A stretch of 64,000 nucleotides of DNA from SZUA-309 sp965215995 (lineage in GTDB: Bacteria > Pseudomonadota > Gammaproteobacteria > Pseudomonadales > Azotimanducaceae). Positions 33,300 to 41,706 of the stretch are shown piece after piece. The position numbers and the translations under genes were made by a program. Location: the NCBI GenBank assembly GCA_965215995.1, contig OZ244128.1, positions 4,154,001-4,218,000 of the forward strand, in the 5' to 3' direction. The notes below the pieces were generated by a model. It saw nothing but the letters and a program-made list of their open reading frames with translations. It was not told the origin of the DNA and searched no databases. Position 1 is the stretch's first letter. Every line of letters starts with the position of its first letter.

Positions 33300-33940
33300 G
33301 CATGCCGGAGCTGACCGTGCTGTTTGATTTCAAGGATCCGAACTCCTATCTCGCCCTGGCTCCCATTCGAGCGTTGATCGAGTCGCTGGGTCTGACCAGC
33401 CACTGGTGCCCGTTCGTCGGCAGCGCTCTCAAGGCACCGCAGGAACCTCGGGAATCGGATGACCGCGGTGGCTTGCATCGCTTCAATCGGGCCAGGTATC
33501 TGGCCCGGGACCTGGCTCGCTACGCCGACGCCCGGGGGCTTGCCGCCCGGCACTTTGCTGATGGCGGTCTCTACCGGCGAACGAGCGGCGAGGTGGCGGC
33601 CATGGGGTTCAACTGGGCTGCCGGGGCAGGCCCGGACGCTGCCCGGACCTACATGGATCTTGCCTTCGAAGGGTACTGGGATGGCGATGCGGACCTGGAC
33701 TCGATTGCGGACGTCCAGGCGCTGCTCCGTTCGGCGGGTGTCGATGCAGATGGCTTCGACGTCTATTGCCAGCAGGAGGGTCTGGAGGAGTTGATGGCGC
33801 AGCGCCAGGACATTGGTGCGGCCGGCGGGTTCGCGACTCCCAGTTGCCTGTTGGACGGTGAGGCCTTCGTCGGCCGTCAGCATCTGCCGTACCTGGCAGA
33901 GCGAGTCAGAAGGCTCGCGAGCGAGCGGCAGAGCACATGA
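33296..33940 (+). CDS. Thioredoxin-fold protein, HCCA isomerase/DsbA-like (copy 2)
   Basis: A 214-residue paralogue of the preceding protein. It starts at LTVLFDFKDPNSYLAL, with Asn-Ser in place of the CxxC, and ends with GGFATPSCLLDGEAFVGRQHLPYLAERVR. GTG 33296 overlaps the previous stop and has GGAGG nine bases upstream; ATG 33302 is possible. The two proteins share fold but are clearly diverged, suggesting a heteromeric enzyme or two steps of one pathway. Its own stop overlaps the gamma-glutamyltransferase start (ATGA). Confidence 0.85.
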   Translation: MSMPELTVLFDFKDPNSYLALAPIRALIESLGLTSHWCPFVGSALKAPQEPRESDDRGGLHRFNRARYLARDLARYADARGLAARHFADGGLYRRTSGEVAAMGFNWAAGAGPDAARTYMDLAFEGYWDGDADLDSIADVQALLRSAGVDADGFDVYCQQEGLEELMAQRQDIGAAGGFATPSCLLDGEAFVGRQHLPYLAERVRRLASERQST

Positions 33941-35499
33941 ACTGGGATCAACCCTACGCGGCGCCTCGTTCGCCCATCTGCGCCGCAAACATGGTGGCAA
34001 CCTCCCAGCCGTTGGCTACTCAGGCGGGATTGGATGCGCTGCGCAAAGGCGGCAATGCGGTTGACGCGGTGCTTGCCGCGGCCATCACGCTCACCGTTGT
34101 GGAGCCCAACAACAATGGTCTGGGCAGCGATGCGTTCGCCATTCTCTGGGATGGCGAAGCGCTGGTGGGGCTGAATGCCTCCGGTCGAGCGCCAGCGTTG
34201 ATGACCGCCGAGCGGTATGCCGGCGAGGGGTCCATGCCGACCCTGGGCTGGGGGGCGGTAACGGTACCGGGTGCGGTCAGCGCCTGGTCAGCCCTGTCCG
34301 AGCGCTATGGTCGGTTGCCGTTTTCGGATCTGTTCGAGTCCGCTGTTCGCTATGCCGGTGATGGTTTTCAGGTGGGACCGAAAACGGCTTACTACTGGGC
34401 GCTCGCTGAGAGCGCCTACGCAGAGTTTCCCGAATTCATCGAGCACTTCTGCCCGGCGCCGGGCCCAGGCGAGCGTGTCCGGCGACCGGACATGGTGCGT
34501 TCGCTGGAGCAGATCGCGGCAACCCATGGGGCGGCGTTCTATACAGGCGAGTTGGCACAAGCCATGTTCAGAGCCTCGGAAGCGGCCGGTGGCCCGCTGC
34601 GCCTATCGGATCTGGCAACGCACCAGGCCGATTGGGTGACGCCCATCGAGCAGCCCTACGGCCGGGTGGCCCTGCACGAGATCCCGCCGAATGGGCAGGG
34701 ATTGGCTGCCCAGATTGCCCTGGCGCTGCTGGCAGAAGGTGGACCCGCTCGATTCGATAGCGCGGCGGGCGTGCACAGGCAGATTGAATGCATGAAGATC
34801 GCCATTCGCGCCGCCTTCGATCACTTCGCCGATCCGGAAGCAATGCGCCTGACCCCGGAGGCGCTCCTGGGTGCGGACAGCATCGCCAGGGCAGCCGCCA
34901 GCATTGGCGACCGGGCGAGCGATCTGCCGCCGGTTGCGCTGCCAGTCGGCCACGACACGGTCTATCTCTGCGCAGCGGACGCGGACGGCCAGATGATCTC
35001 CTTCATCCAGTCGAACTATCTCGGTTTCGGTTCAGGGATCGTCGTGCCGGGTACCGGAATCGCCATGCAGAATCGCGGCATGGGCTTTTCGCTGGATCCC
35101 GACCATCCGAATTGCGTGGGGCCAGGTAAGCGGCCGTTCCACACCATCATTCCCGGTTTCGTCACCGAGGCCGGTGCCCCACGGATGGCCTTTGGCGTGA
35201 TGGGTGGGCACATGCAGCACCAGGGTCACTTTCAGATGGTGCAGCGGATCTTCGATCACGGCGAAAACCCGCAAGCCGCAAGTGATGCGCCGCGTTGGCA
35301 CGTCTTCCCCGACTTCAGCGTTGGACTGGAGCTGGGCTTTCCGGAAGCGATCGCAAAAGGGCTGGCCGATCGGGGGCACGCTGTTCGCTATGTGGATCAG
35401 GAGCATGTTTTCGGCGGGGCGCAGCTGATTCTGAAAACGGCGCACGGTTACGTGGCTGGCTCCGATCACCGCAAAGAGGGTCAGGCAGCGGGATTTTAA
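33937..35499 (+). CDS. Gamma-glutamyltransferase family Ntn hydrolase
   Basis: A 520-residue member of the GGT family. The opening MVATSQPLATQAGLDALRKGGNAVDAVLAAAITLTVVEPNNNGLGSDAFAI is diagnostic. Autocleavage would expose Thr341 in GHDTVYLCAADADG, and the later GSGIVVPGTGIAMQNRGMGF and GVMGGHMQHQGHFQM blocks match. No signal peptide is visible, so this is more like the cytoplasmic acylase/YwrD-type members than periplasmic Ggt. In operon with two glutathione-type isomerases, it may recycle glutathione adducts; cephalosporin-acylase-like roles are an alternative. Confidence 0.9.
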   Translation: MNWDQPYAAPRSPICAANMVATSQPLATQAGLDALRKGGNAVDAVLAAAITLTVVEPNNNGLGSDAFAILWDGEALVGLNASGRAPALMTAERYAGEGSMPTLGWGAVTVPGAVSAWSALSERYGRLPFSDLFESAVRYAGDGFQVGPKTAYYWALAESAYAEFPEFIEHFCPAPGPGERVRRPDMVRSLEQIAATHGAAFYTGELAQAMFRASEAAGGPLRLSDLATHQADWVTPIEQPYGRVALHEIPPNGQGLAAQIALALLAEGGPARFDSAAGVHRQIECMKIAIRAAFDHFADPEAMRLTPEALLGADSIARAAASIGDRASDLPPVALPVGHDTVYLCAADADGQMISFIQSNYLGFGSGIVVPGTGIAMQNRGMGFSLDPDHPNCVGPGKRPFHTIIPGFVTEAGAPRMAFGVMGGHMQHQGHFQMVQRIFDHGENPQAASDAPRWHVFPDFSVGLELGFPEAIAKGLADRGHAVRYVDQEHVFGGAQLILKTAHGYVAGSDHRKEGQAAGF

Positions 35500-35531
35500 G
35501 GGCCTGCTCGACTATCTCGTCGAACGGGAGA

Positions 35532-36350
35532 CTAGGCTGATTTGTCTGTTTCGTGCTGCTCGAAGAACTCGCGCCAGTAGGCTTTGCCGATCCTGTCGTA
35601 GTCACGCATGGCGCTGATCATCTGCCGCCGGGCATCAGCGTCCACCAGCGCGTCAGGCAACAGAGGATCGAGGAGAATGGCGCGAGTGACATCGCGACCG
35701 ATGAGCAAGGTTTCCCGTGCCGCCGCCGCGTCGTCCTTGTCTGGCAGGCGAGCCGTGCTTGCGGACAATCGTTCCATGTTCCTGTGGTAGCTCTGAGCCA
35801 GCGCCTCGGTCTGCCAGAGCTCGGCGGGATCCAGCCGTTCAGGTGGGGCCAACTGTCGGATTTGCGCGCACAGGCTGCCGGGCACCAGACCGAGCTCCAA
35901 CAGATCGGCTCGGACCTGATCCAGGGTTCGGGCCAGGTTTGCGGGTCGTACCCATAGGCCGGCAGCCATCTCCGCAAATCCGAACAGGCTGAGTGCCCGT
36001 TCGTTACCGCGCACGGCCGATTTGTTGCTGCGCGCGAGATGACCCACCAGCACGGTCAACCATTCCCCTTGCCAGTCGACGAGGGAGGCCTCCGCTCGCG
36101 ACCAGTTCCTGACCAGGGTGTGCAGCGTCCCTGCGCGGGAACCGAGCGCGTAGCGGCCGCGTCCTGCACCGGTGAAAGAGCCTTCCCGGACCAGCCGGGC
36201 GAGGGCCACCCTGACGCTGCCTGGATCCATATCGAACAGTCGGGCAGCCGCGATCAGGTAGCTGGCGGAAAGCGTTGTCGCTCTCGTCGAGTCCATGAGG
36301 GTGAGGATCAGCTCCCGGGCGGAGAGTGGGTGGTTGGGCGACTTTGCCAT
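35532..36350 (-). CDS. PaaX-like transcriptional regulator
   Basis: A 272-residue GntR-winged-helix protein of the PaaX family. The DNA-binding region is residues 8-75 (ARELILTLMDSTRATTLSASYLIAAARLFDMDPGSVRVALARLVREGSF), followed by the PaaX core with WQGEWLTVLV and the C-terminal helical domain. PaaX proteins repress phenylacetate and related acyl-CoA pathways and respond to CoA thioesters. No paa gene is in view. The gene diverges from a fatty acid desaturase 85 bp away with an inverted repeat between them, so the desaturase is the likely target. Confidence 0.85.
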   Translation of the reverse strand: MAKSPNHPLSARELILTLMDSTRATTLSASYLIAAARLFDMDPGSVRVALARLVREGSFTGAGRGRYALGSRAGTLHTLVRNWSRAEASLVDWQGEWLTVLVGHLARSNKSAVRGNERALSLFGFAEMAAGLWVRPANLARTLDQVRADLLELGLVPGSLCAQIRQLAPPERLDPAELWQTEALAQSYHRNMERLSASTARLPDKDDAAAARETLLIGRDVTRAILLDPLLPDALVDADARRQMISAMRDYDRIGKAYWREFFEQHETDKSA

Positions 36351-36356
36351 CGAGCT

Positions 36357-36399
36357 ATATTACACCTCTTGTCCGATATTGACGATTCGTGTAATAATA
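36357..36399. promoter_or_regulatory. Inverted-repeat operator and promoter between PaaX-like gene and desaturase
   Basis: Arms TATTACAC (36358-36365) and GTGTAATA (36389-36396) are perfect inverse complements, with centres 31 bp apart, near three helical turns. A + strand promoter candidate, TTGTCC (36369) - 17 bp - TAATAA (36392), would have its -10 inside the right arm. A TAATAT in the left arm could serve the regulator gene on the other strand. This fits autoregulation plus repression of the desaturase. Confidence 0.6.
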
Positions 36400-36435
36400 C
36401 GCAGGATTCAGTGGTACCAAGCGGAACTGCGGCCG

Positions 36436-37437
36436 ATGACCAATATCATTCCAGACACGGATCCACTCGCCAACGAGGCGGGCATTCACCCGGCAGATGT
36501 GGCCGCCAGGGTCGACAGCAGCGTGGGCGCGGCTGTGAAACTCTCGGATGTGTTGAGCAAAGAAGAGATGCGACCGTTCATGGTTCGCTCTGACCTGCGG
36601 GCCTGGTGGATGGTCTTCGTCAATGCGTTGATGTTTGCTGGCGCTTTTGCGTTACCTGCTCTGTGGCCGAACCCACTCACCATCGTGCTCAGCGTGCTCA
36701 TCCTGGGTGGGCGCCAGCTGGGCCTTGCCATTTTTTATCACGACTGCTCGCACGGCGTGTTCTTCAAAACCCGATGGCTGAACGACGTGATCGGCCACTG
36801 GATGGCGGGAGGACTGCTGAACACCTCCATGTACGCCTATCGTGCTTATCACCTGAAACATCATCAGTTCGCCGGCACCGAGGATGATCCGGATCTTGGG
36901 ATTGCCCGGGCCTATCCAACCAGCGCTGACAGCATGAAGCGGAAGTTCAGCCGGGATCTGACCGGCAGGACCGGACTCAAAGCGCTGAAAAGGCAGTTTT
37001 CCAGGTTCAGCTTGGCGCGAAACCTGCCGTTCATGATTGCCCATACGCTTCTGATCGGTGCTCTGTGGGCTGCCGGCATCCTCTGGACCTATGTGCTCTG
37101 GTGGGTGGCTTACGTCTTCGTCCACCAGCTCATCACCCGGTTGCGTTTCATGGGTGAGCACGGTGTGTGCGTTGATCTGTTGAGTCCGGATGCCCGGGAA
37201 AATACCTGCACCACACGGGTCGCCTGGTGGGAACGTCTGCTGATCGCGCCCAACTACGTGAACTATCACCTCGAGCATCATCTCTCAGCAGCAGTGCCCT
37301 GCTACCGACTGCGGCCTCTGCACAAGCTGCTCACCGAGAAAGGTTTTTTCGATGACTTCGACTGCCTCTCTCACGGCTACGTCGATGTGGTGAAGAGGGC
37401 CATGCGTACCGACAAAGCGGAGTTCGCCACCGCCTGA
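36436..37437 (+). CDS. Membrane fatty acid desaturase
   Basis: A 333-residue integral-membrane di-iron enzyme. All three histidine boxes are present: HDCSH at 102-106, HLKHH at 139-143 and HLEHH at 278-282; a further FMGEHG sits near 240. Four hydrophobic stretches surround them. It would introduce a double bond or hydroxyl into lipid acyl chains or a related hydrophobic substrate. The length and the first box resemble bacterial acyl-lipid desaturases more than alkane hydroxylases. ATG 36436 is the first in-frame ATG after the operator, and the regulator-side promoter places it correctly. Confidence 0.9.
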   Translation: MTNIIPDTDPLANEAGIHPADVAARVDSSVGAAVKLSDVLSKEEMRPFMVRSDLRAWWMVFVNALMFAGAFALPALWPNPLTIVLSVLILGGRQLGLAIFYHDCSHGVFFKTRWLNDVIGHWMAGGLLNTSMYAYRAYHLKHHQFAGTEDDPDLGIARAYPTSADSMKRKFSRDLTGRTGLKALKRQFSRFSLARNLPFMIAHTLLIGALWAAGILWTYVLWWVAYVFVHQLITRLRFMGEHGVCVDLLSPDARENTCTTRVAWWERLLIAPNYVNYHLEHHLSAAVPCYRLRPLHKLLTEKGFFDDFDCLSHGYVDVVKRAMRTDKAEFATA

Positions 37438-37455
37438 ATCGGGTAAACTCCCGGC

Positions 37456-38103
37456 ATGGCTCCCGGTCTGGATAAACGCGGCTGGCAGCGCCTGCTCGGC
37501 AAGGTGCTCGCTTACTACCTGTCACTTCTGCTGGGCATGGTGGCGCTGCTCTACTTCGTCCCGGGTCTGGAGCCGTACCTGCCTGTAGGTGGCCTGGACA
37601 AGTTCTACACCGGTCCTTCCTTCGATGAGGTGGTGAGCACCTACCGCGAAACGGTGGAAAGCGACACGGTCTTCCGTGGTGTGTACCGGATGATGGAGGC
37701 GGTGTTGATGTCCATCGCCATCGCGCTGACCTTGCTGATCATGATTCCCATCGTCTGGGTCTATCGGGCTTCCCAGATCGGTGTGACCAACAAGAAGAAA
37801 GACGTGACGGTGCTGGAAACCCTGGTGGTGCTGCCTGTCATCATCACGGGTATCGTTCTCATCATTCAGAACAGCATCGCTCTGGCTTTCGGTCTCGCTG
37901 GGATCGTTGCCGGTGTGCAGTACCGGAATCGTCTCGCACTCTCGGTGGACGCCGCCTACCTGTTCGTCGCCATCGCCATCGGCCTGGCATCAGGGATCGA
38001 AGCGGTAGGCATCGGCATGATCACCGGACTGTGGTTCTGCCTGACCCTGATTGTGATCAGGATTCTGGGTCTCAGCGCGCCCGCGGCTTCCCCGCCAGGC
38101 TGA
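37456..38103 (+). CDS. DUF4956-like membrane protein
   Basis: A 215-residue membrane protein, starting 18 bp after the desaturase and so probably in its operon. Hydrophobic helices are at about 18-36, 82-104, 125-145 and 160-205. The block GLAGIVAGVQYRNRLALSVDAAYLFVAIAIGLASGIEAVG resembles the DUF4956 core (AGxVxxVRFR...D), whose function is unknown. A periplasmic loop lies between the first two helices (YLPVGGLDKFYTGPSFDEVVSTY). The last 32 bp overlap a convergent small gene. Confidence 0.75.
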   Translation: MAPGLDKRGWQRLLGKVLAYYLSLLLGMVALLYFVPGLEPYLPVGGLDKFYTGPSFDEVVSTYRETVESDTVFRGVYRMMEAVLMSIAIALTLLIMIPIVWVYRASQIGVTNKKKDVTVLETLVVLPVIITGIVLIIQNSIALAFGLAGIVAGVQYRNRLALSVDAAYLFVAIAIGLASGIEAVGIGMITGLWFCLTLIVIRILGLSAPAASPPG

Positions 38104-38446
38104 GCATTCGGTCAGTGATGGCCTTAGGATCGGGCCGTCGGCCCTGTGGGACCGGCTCCATCCCCGGGATGGCCATTGAGCGCACGGTGCCCGCTCTGCT
38201 CACAACCGTCTCCACGGCGAGATAAACGTCGGCATCCGGATTCGCGGCAAGCCAATTGAGCCAGGCCTGATCGAAGCGTTTCGATCCCGGCTCGGTGGCG
38301 CAGAGCGCGATCACCTGGTCGAGATCCGAGTGCACCCGCGGGTCGAAGTGATTGGAGCGATCGGCCTGCGTCGACAGGGCGCACAACATGAGCAGCCCAC
38401 CCAAAAGAAGGCGCAATCGGCAGATCCTGATCAGCAGATTCATCAT
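38072..38446 (-). CDS. Small exported protein of unknown function
   Basis: A 124-residue protein with a signal peptide (MNLLIRICRLRLLLGGLLMLCALSTQA) and a short charged mature domain: DRSNHFDPRVHSDLDQVIALCATEPGSKRFDQAWLNWLAANPDADV. Two ATG codons in a row (38446, 38443) can start it. Its 3' end overlaps the convergent DUF4956-like gene by 32 bp, which counts slightly against it, but the signal peptide and codon pattern support a real gene. No domain is recognised. Confidence 0.6.
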   Translation of the reverse strand: MMNLLIRICRLRLLLGGLLMLCALSTQADRSNHFDPRVHSDLDQVIALCATEPGSKRFDQAWLNWLAANPDADVYLAVETVVSRAGTVRSMAIPGMEPVPQGRRPDPKAITDRMLSLAGKPRAR

Positions 38447-38600
38447 GCACGCCACTCTAGCAATCCAGTGTCCCGGCAGCTTTGCCTTTGACCGGGAATG
38501 TGAACGGTTAAGCAGTTCGTACGGGATCGGGTACTGGCGTTGATCCGCATCACGGGCCCTGGCAGAGTGGCTCGCTCCGATATTGGGGAAGGAAGCAGCA

Positions 38601-39587
38601 ATGGATCAGTTCGAAGGCCGGATCGCGGTTGTGACAGGTGGCGGCACCGGCATGGGTAGAGAGCTCTGTCTGGCGCTGGTGAAGGCCGGTGCACATGTAG
38701 CCACGTGCGATGTGCTCGAAGAGAACCTGGCAGAAACGCGAAGGCTTTGCGAAGCGGTGGCAGGCGAAGGTGTCCGATTCACCACCCACCGCTGCGACGT
38801 GTCGAGCGAGACCGATGTCATCGCTTTCAGAGATGGGGTGGTGGCACAACACGAAACGGACCACATCAACCTGCTGTTCAACAACGCGGGTATCGCCGGT
38901 GGCGGTGACTTCGTGGAAGGTGAGCGCGACGAGTGGGAGCGTACCTTTGGCGTATGCTGGTATGGGGTGTACTACTGCAGCCGTGCCTTCATGCCTCTGC
39001 TGGTGGCCAGTGAAGAAGGTTATCTGGTTAACACCTCCAGCGTTAACGGCTTCTGGGCAAACATCGGCCTGGGCGTTCCACACACGGCCTACAGCGCTGC
39101 CAAGTTTGCCGTAAAAGGATTCACCGAGGCCATGGTGACCAATCTGCGGGTCTCTGCACCGCACGTGAAAGCCGCCGTGGTAATGCCCGGCCATATCGGC
39201 ACCTCTATCGCGCTCAACACTTCGCAGGTGCACGGGAAGGGTACGGCGCTCGACATGTCCGCCGAGGACGTAGCCCTGGTCCGCAAGCGCATGTCGGATC
39301 AGGGCATGCCGGTAGATAACCTGCCGGATGACGACATCCGCAAGGCCATCCATCAACGCGGCCTGGAGTTCCGGGACAACGCCCCCACCACGGCAGCTCA
39401 GGCCGCAGAGATCATTCTCGATGGGGTTCGCAACGACCGCTGGCGAATTCTGGTCGGTGAGGATGCGCACCGGCTCGATGCGCTGGTGCGTGAGTTTCCT
39501 GAAGAAGCCTACGAGCCCTCGTTCTTCGAGAAGCTGGCAGAAAGTAACGTGTTCTCCAACATGGCCAGCCCGACCAGTCCGGAATAG
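38601..39587 (+). CDS. Short-chain dehydrogenase/reductase
   Basis: A 328-residue SDR, longer than the classical 250 because of a C-terminal extension. The cofactor motif is TGGGTGMG (12-19), the middle motif NNAGIAGGG, and the catalytic residues are Tyr164 and Lys168 (TAYSAAKFAVKGF) with the serine in NTSSVNG. The insertion after the active site (HGKGTALDMSAEDVALVRKRM) is common in SDRs linked with steroid or lipid degradation. ATG 38601, with GGAAGG upstream, is preferred to the earlier in-frame start. Substrate unknown. Confidence 0.9.
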   Translation: MDQFEGRIAVVTGGGTGMGRELCLALVKAGAHVATCDVLEENLAETRRLCEAVAGEGVRFTTHRCDVSSETDVIAFRDGVVAQHETDHINLLFNNAGIAGGGDFVEGERDEWERTFGVCWYGVYYCSRAFMPLLVASEEGYLVNTSSVNGFWANIGLGVPHTAYSAAKFAVKGFTEAMVTNLRVSAPHVKAAVVMPGHIGTSIALNTSQVHGKGTALDMSAEDVALVRKRMSDQGMPVDNLPDDDIRKAIHQRGLEFRDNAPTTAAQAAEIILDGVRNDRWRILVGEDAHRLDALVREFPEEAYEPSFFEKLAESNVFSNMASPTSPE

Positions 39588-39622
39588 GTCTCGTTCCTGG
39601 CTTAGTGCAAGGCCCTTGATCC

Positions 39623-40030
39623 ATGAAGAACCGGCGACAAGCGGCATGTGCCTGCGGCGAACTGCGGATAGAAGTTGCAAGAGATCCACTCGGAGTAGGT
39701 GTGTGTCATTGTCTGGCTTGCCAGCGACGCACGGGGAGCGTCTTCGCTACCTTGGCAGCATTTAGCCTGCCCTACTCAGTGTCGGGCGATGCGACTCAGT
39801 ACGCGCGTACGGGAGATCACGGAAGCCGTTTCGTCTTCCGCTTCTGCCCCACCTGTGGAACGACAGTCTTTCACACGGAGGAAGGTAATGAAGGCGTCGT
39901 ATTCGTCGCTGTAGGTGCCTTCGCAGATCCAGGCTTTCCCCCGCCAGAGGATTCTGTCTATGACTGCCGTCGCCATTCCTGGGTGAAGATGCCTCCAAAC
40001 ACCAACGTGTTCGAGAAGGATCCGCCCTGA
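39623..40030 (+). CDS. GFA family protein (second copy)
   Basis: A 135-residue GFA/CENP-V fold zinc protein. Cysteine pattern: AACACGEL near the start, VCHCLACQRRTGSVF in the middle, and FRFCPTCGTTVFH later. It is only distantly similar to the GFA protein at 8976, and belongs to the short-form subfamily ending in DCRRHSWV. It follows the SDR by 35 bp and may share its transcript. No substrate can be named. Confidence 0.87.
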   Translation: MKNRRQAACACGELRIEVARDPLGVGVCHCLACQRRTGSVFATLAAFSLPYSVSGDATQYARTGDHGSRFVFRFCPTCGTTVFHTEEGNEGVVFVAVGAFADPGFPPPEDSVYDCRRHSWVKMPPNTNVFEKDPP

Positions 40031-40074
40031 ACCGCAGGAAACAGTCAAGCAACTGATAATAAGGAAACATAGAG

Positions 40075-40105
40075 TTCTGCAGAGTTTCTCGATGACTCTG
40101 CAGAA
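40075..40105. terminator. Perfect 11-bp inverted repeat after the GFA gene
   Basis: TTCTGCAGAGT and ACTCTGCAGAA flank a nine-base loop. There is no T-run, so it is either an unusual terminator or RNA hairpin or a protein-binding site in the 195 bp gap before the lipoprotein gene. The rest of that gap shows only a TAATAC-like -10 near 40176. Confidence 0.4.
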
Positions 40106-40225
40106 TGCTTCCACCAGACCTCCTTTCTGCTGGCTTGTTCAGATGATGGGGAAGGTTCACCCTCTCTTCAGTGCGACGATAATACGGCATAAACAAGCTA
40201 CCACACGTCTGCACAAGGAGGGGTT

Positions 40226-40963
40226 ATGTCCATCATCACCAGGATTCTGCTGGCGATGCAGCCGATTGTGCTCGGCGTGCTGCTCGCTGGCTGCACACTC
40301 ATGGAGGCCACGTCAGACAGAGCGCTCATCTCGAGACACACGGGTGAAGTTCGGGCGGTTGCGACTCGAGCCGACCGGCGAATCACCTTCGTTGATGAAA
40401 ACTGGATGTGGGGCGAAGACAGAGAGCGTGAGAACGTGGCTTATCGTATGGCCATGACATCGAACGTCACCCCAGCGGATCAGTATGTGTTCGAGCGCTA
40501 TCGGGCGCATCATTATTGCGCCGAGCCTTCTCCCGATGTGAGTCAGGACCTCATCACTCAGCTTGCCGCCGAGTTCGGAGAAGGCGGGCTGGGACTGGCC
40601 GGGCAGCTCGACAGCGCTTCCGGAATCGAATCGCTGTTCCACCGCTCCCAGGGTGTGCAGCTGTTTCGGGATGGGCTCTTTGCCTTGTGCCAGGCCCATC
40701 ACAACGGCGCAGTCGGTGCGGAGGAGTATGGTCTGTTCATCGCATCCCTGATTGAGAAGACCAGCTATCTGATTGCCCTGGAGCTTGCGATGGCACCGGC
40801 CAGAGATAATCCCCAGGGAGAGCTCGCCGGTCTTCTCGAGATCGTCGACACAGCGCTCACGCACATTACGCCGAAATCCAGGCGGCGCTGGCAGAGCGAC
40901 GGCATGATGGCTGCCAGCGAGCCGGCCATTGACTGCAGCCTGGGGGGTTGCGTGCACCCCTGA
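40226..40963 (+). CDS. Lipoprotein of unknown function
   Basis: A 245-residue predicted lipoprotein with a strong ribosome site (AAGGAGGGG). The signal MSIITRILLAMQPIVLGVLLAGC places the lipid Cys at 23. The mature protein is helical and includes NVAYRMAMTSNVTPADQYVFERYRAHHYCAEPSPDVSQDL and LFRDGLFALCQAHHNGAVGAEEY, reminiscent of the uncharacterised lipoproteins in which a central helical region counts 'LCQA(HHNG)...' residues. I do not recognise a function. It ends 89 bp before the cytochrome-b-like gene. Confidence 0.8.
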   Translation: MSIITRILLAMQPIVLGVLLAGCTLMEATSDRALISRHTGEVRAVATRADRRITFVDENWMWGEDRERENVAYRMAMTSNVTPADQYVFERYRAHHYCAEPSPDVSQDLITQLAAEFGEGGLGLAGQLDSASGIESLFHRSQGVQLFRDGLFALCQAHHNGAVGAEEYGLFIASLIEKTSYLIALELAMAPARDNPQGELAGLLEIVDTALTHITPKSRRRWQSDGMMAASEPAIDCSLGGCVHP

Positions 40964-40986
40964 TGTGACAGCCGATGGGGTGACGC

Positions 40987-41013
40987 TGTCACGTTTTCCT
41001 CAGCCCAGGCGTC
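40987..41013 (+). promoter_or_regulatory. Candidate ECF41-type sigma promoter
   Basis: TGTCACG (40987-40993), 16 bp, then CGTC (41010-41013). This matches the ECF41 promoter pattern as I recall it (TGTCACA-N16-CGTC) at all but one position. It lies 39 bp upstream of the cytochrome-b-like gene, whose transcript would run into an ECF41 sigma gene. Confidence 0.6.
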
Positions 41014-41052
41014 TTATGAGTGACGTTAGAGAATTCGGGTTGAGAAATCGCC

Positions 41053-41706
41053 ATGCTGAAACAGATCCAGGCCGCCACCGGCCTCTTATTTGCCGCGTTT
41101 CTTGGCATGCACCTGATCAACACCTGGCTGGCCACATTCGGCCCAGCGGCCTATGACGGTGTGCAGGGCGTGCTGCGGCAGGTGTACCAGTTCGCGCCAT
41201 TTGAAGCGCTGTTCCTAGCAGCGCTCTCTGTGCACCTGGTGGTGGGGGTGCTGCGCATAGTCACCGAGCCGAAACGGGTGCTGAATCAGAGAGCCAGATG
41301 GCATCGCTATGCCGGGTTTTTTCTGCTGGTTTTCATTGCCGGCCACATCACCGCCGTGCGTGGGACCTCCTGGTTTTACGATGTGTATCCGGGCTTTGCC
41401 GGGCTTGCCTTCTCCATTGATGCGGTGCCGGGATACTTCTATCCGTACTACTTTCTGCTCGGGCTTGCCGGCTTCTACCACGGTCTGAACGGGGTCTCGA
41501 TTGCGCTCGGCCGGCTCAACGTGCGTTTTCCGTTAACCACGCCAATGCTGGCCAGGGCCACGATGGCGGCCATGGTCTTCACGCTCCTGGCTCTGGGCGG
41601 CCTTGGTGGCTGGTATTACGATGTGGGCAACGTCAGCGAATCGGACTTTGCAGTGCTCACCACCCGGATTGCTTCGGAGGTCTTCGGTGTCAGCCTCTCG
41701 CCTTGA
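41053..41706 (+). CDS. Membrane cytochrome-b-like protein
   Basis: A 217-residue protein with five or six hydrophobic helices. Histidines inside or at the edge of helices (H20, H61, H84, H98, H143) are placed as in b-type haem anchors of succinate dehydrogenase or related membrane cytochromes. I do not recognise a named family. The sigma factor start lies within its last 20 bases, so the two are translationally linked. Whether it binds haem, and whether it senses or responds to the sigma factor, is inference. Confidence 0.7.
   Translation: MLKQIQAATGLLFAAFLGMHLINTWLATFGPAAYDGVQGVLRQVYQFAPFEALFLAALSVHLVVGVLRIVTEPKRVLNQRARWHRYAGFFLLVFIAGHITAVRGTSWFYDVYPGFAGLAFSIDAVPGYFYPYYFLLGLAGFYHGLNGVSIALGRLNVRFPLTTPMLARATMAAMVFTLLALGGLGGWYYDVGNVSESDFAVLTTRIASEVFGVSLSP

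Noticed and set aside
38550..39689. Antisense frame of 379 codons opposite the SDR gene
   Set aside because: Shadow of a standard SDR with an intact YxxxK motif.
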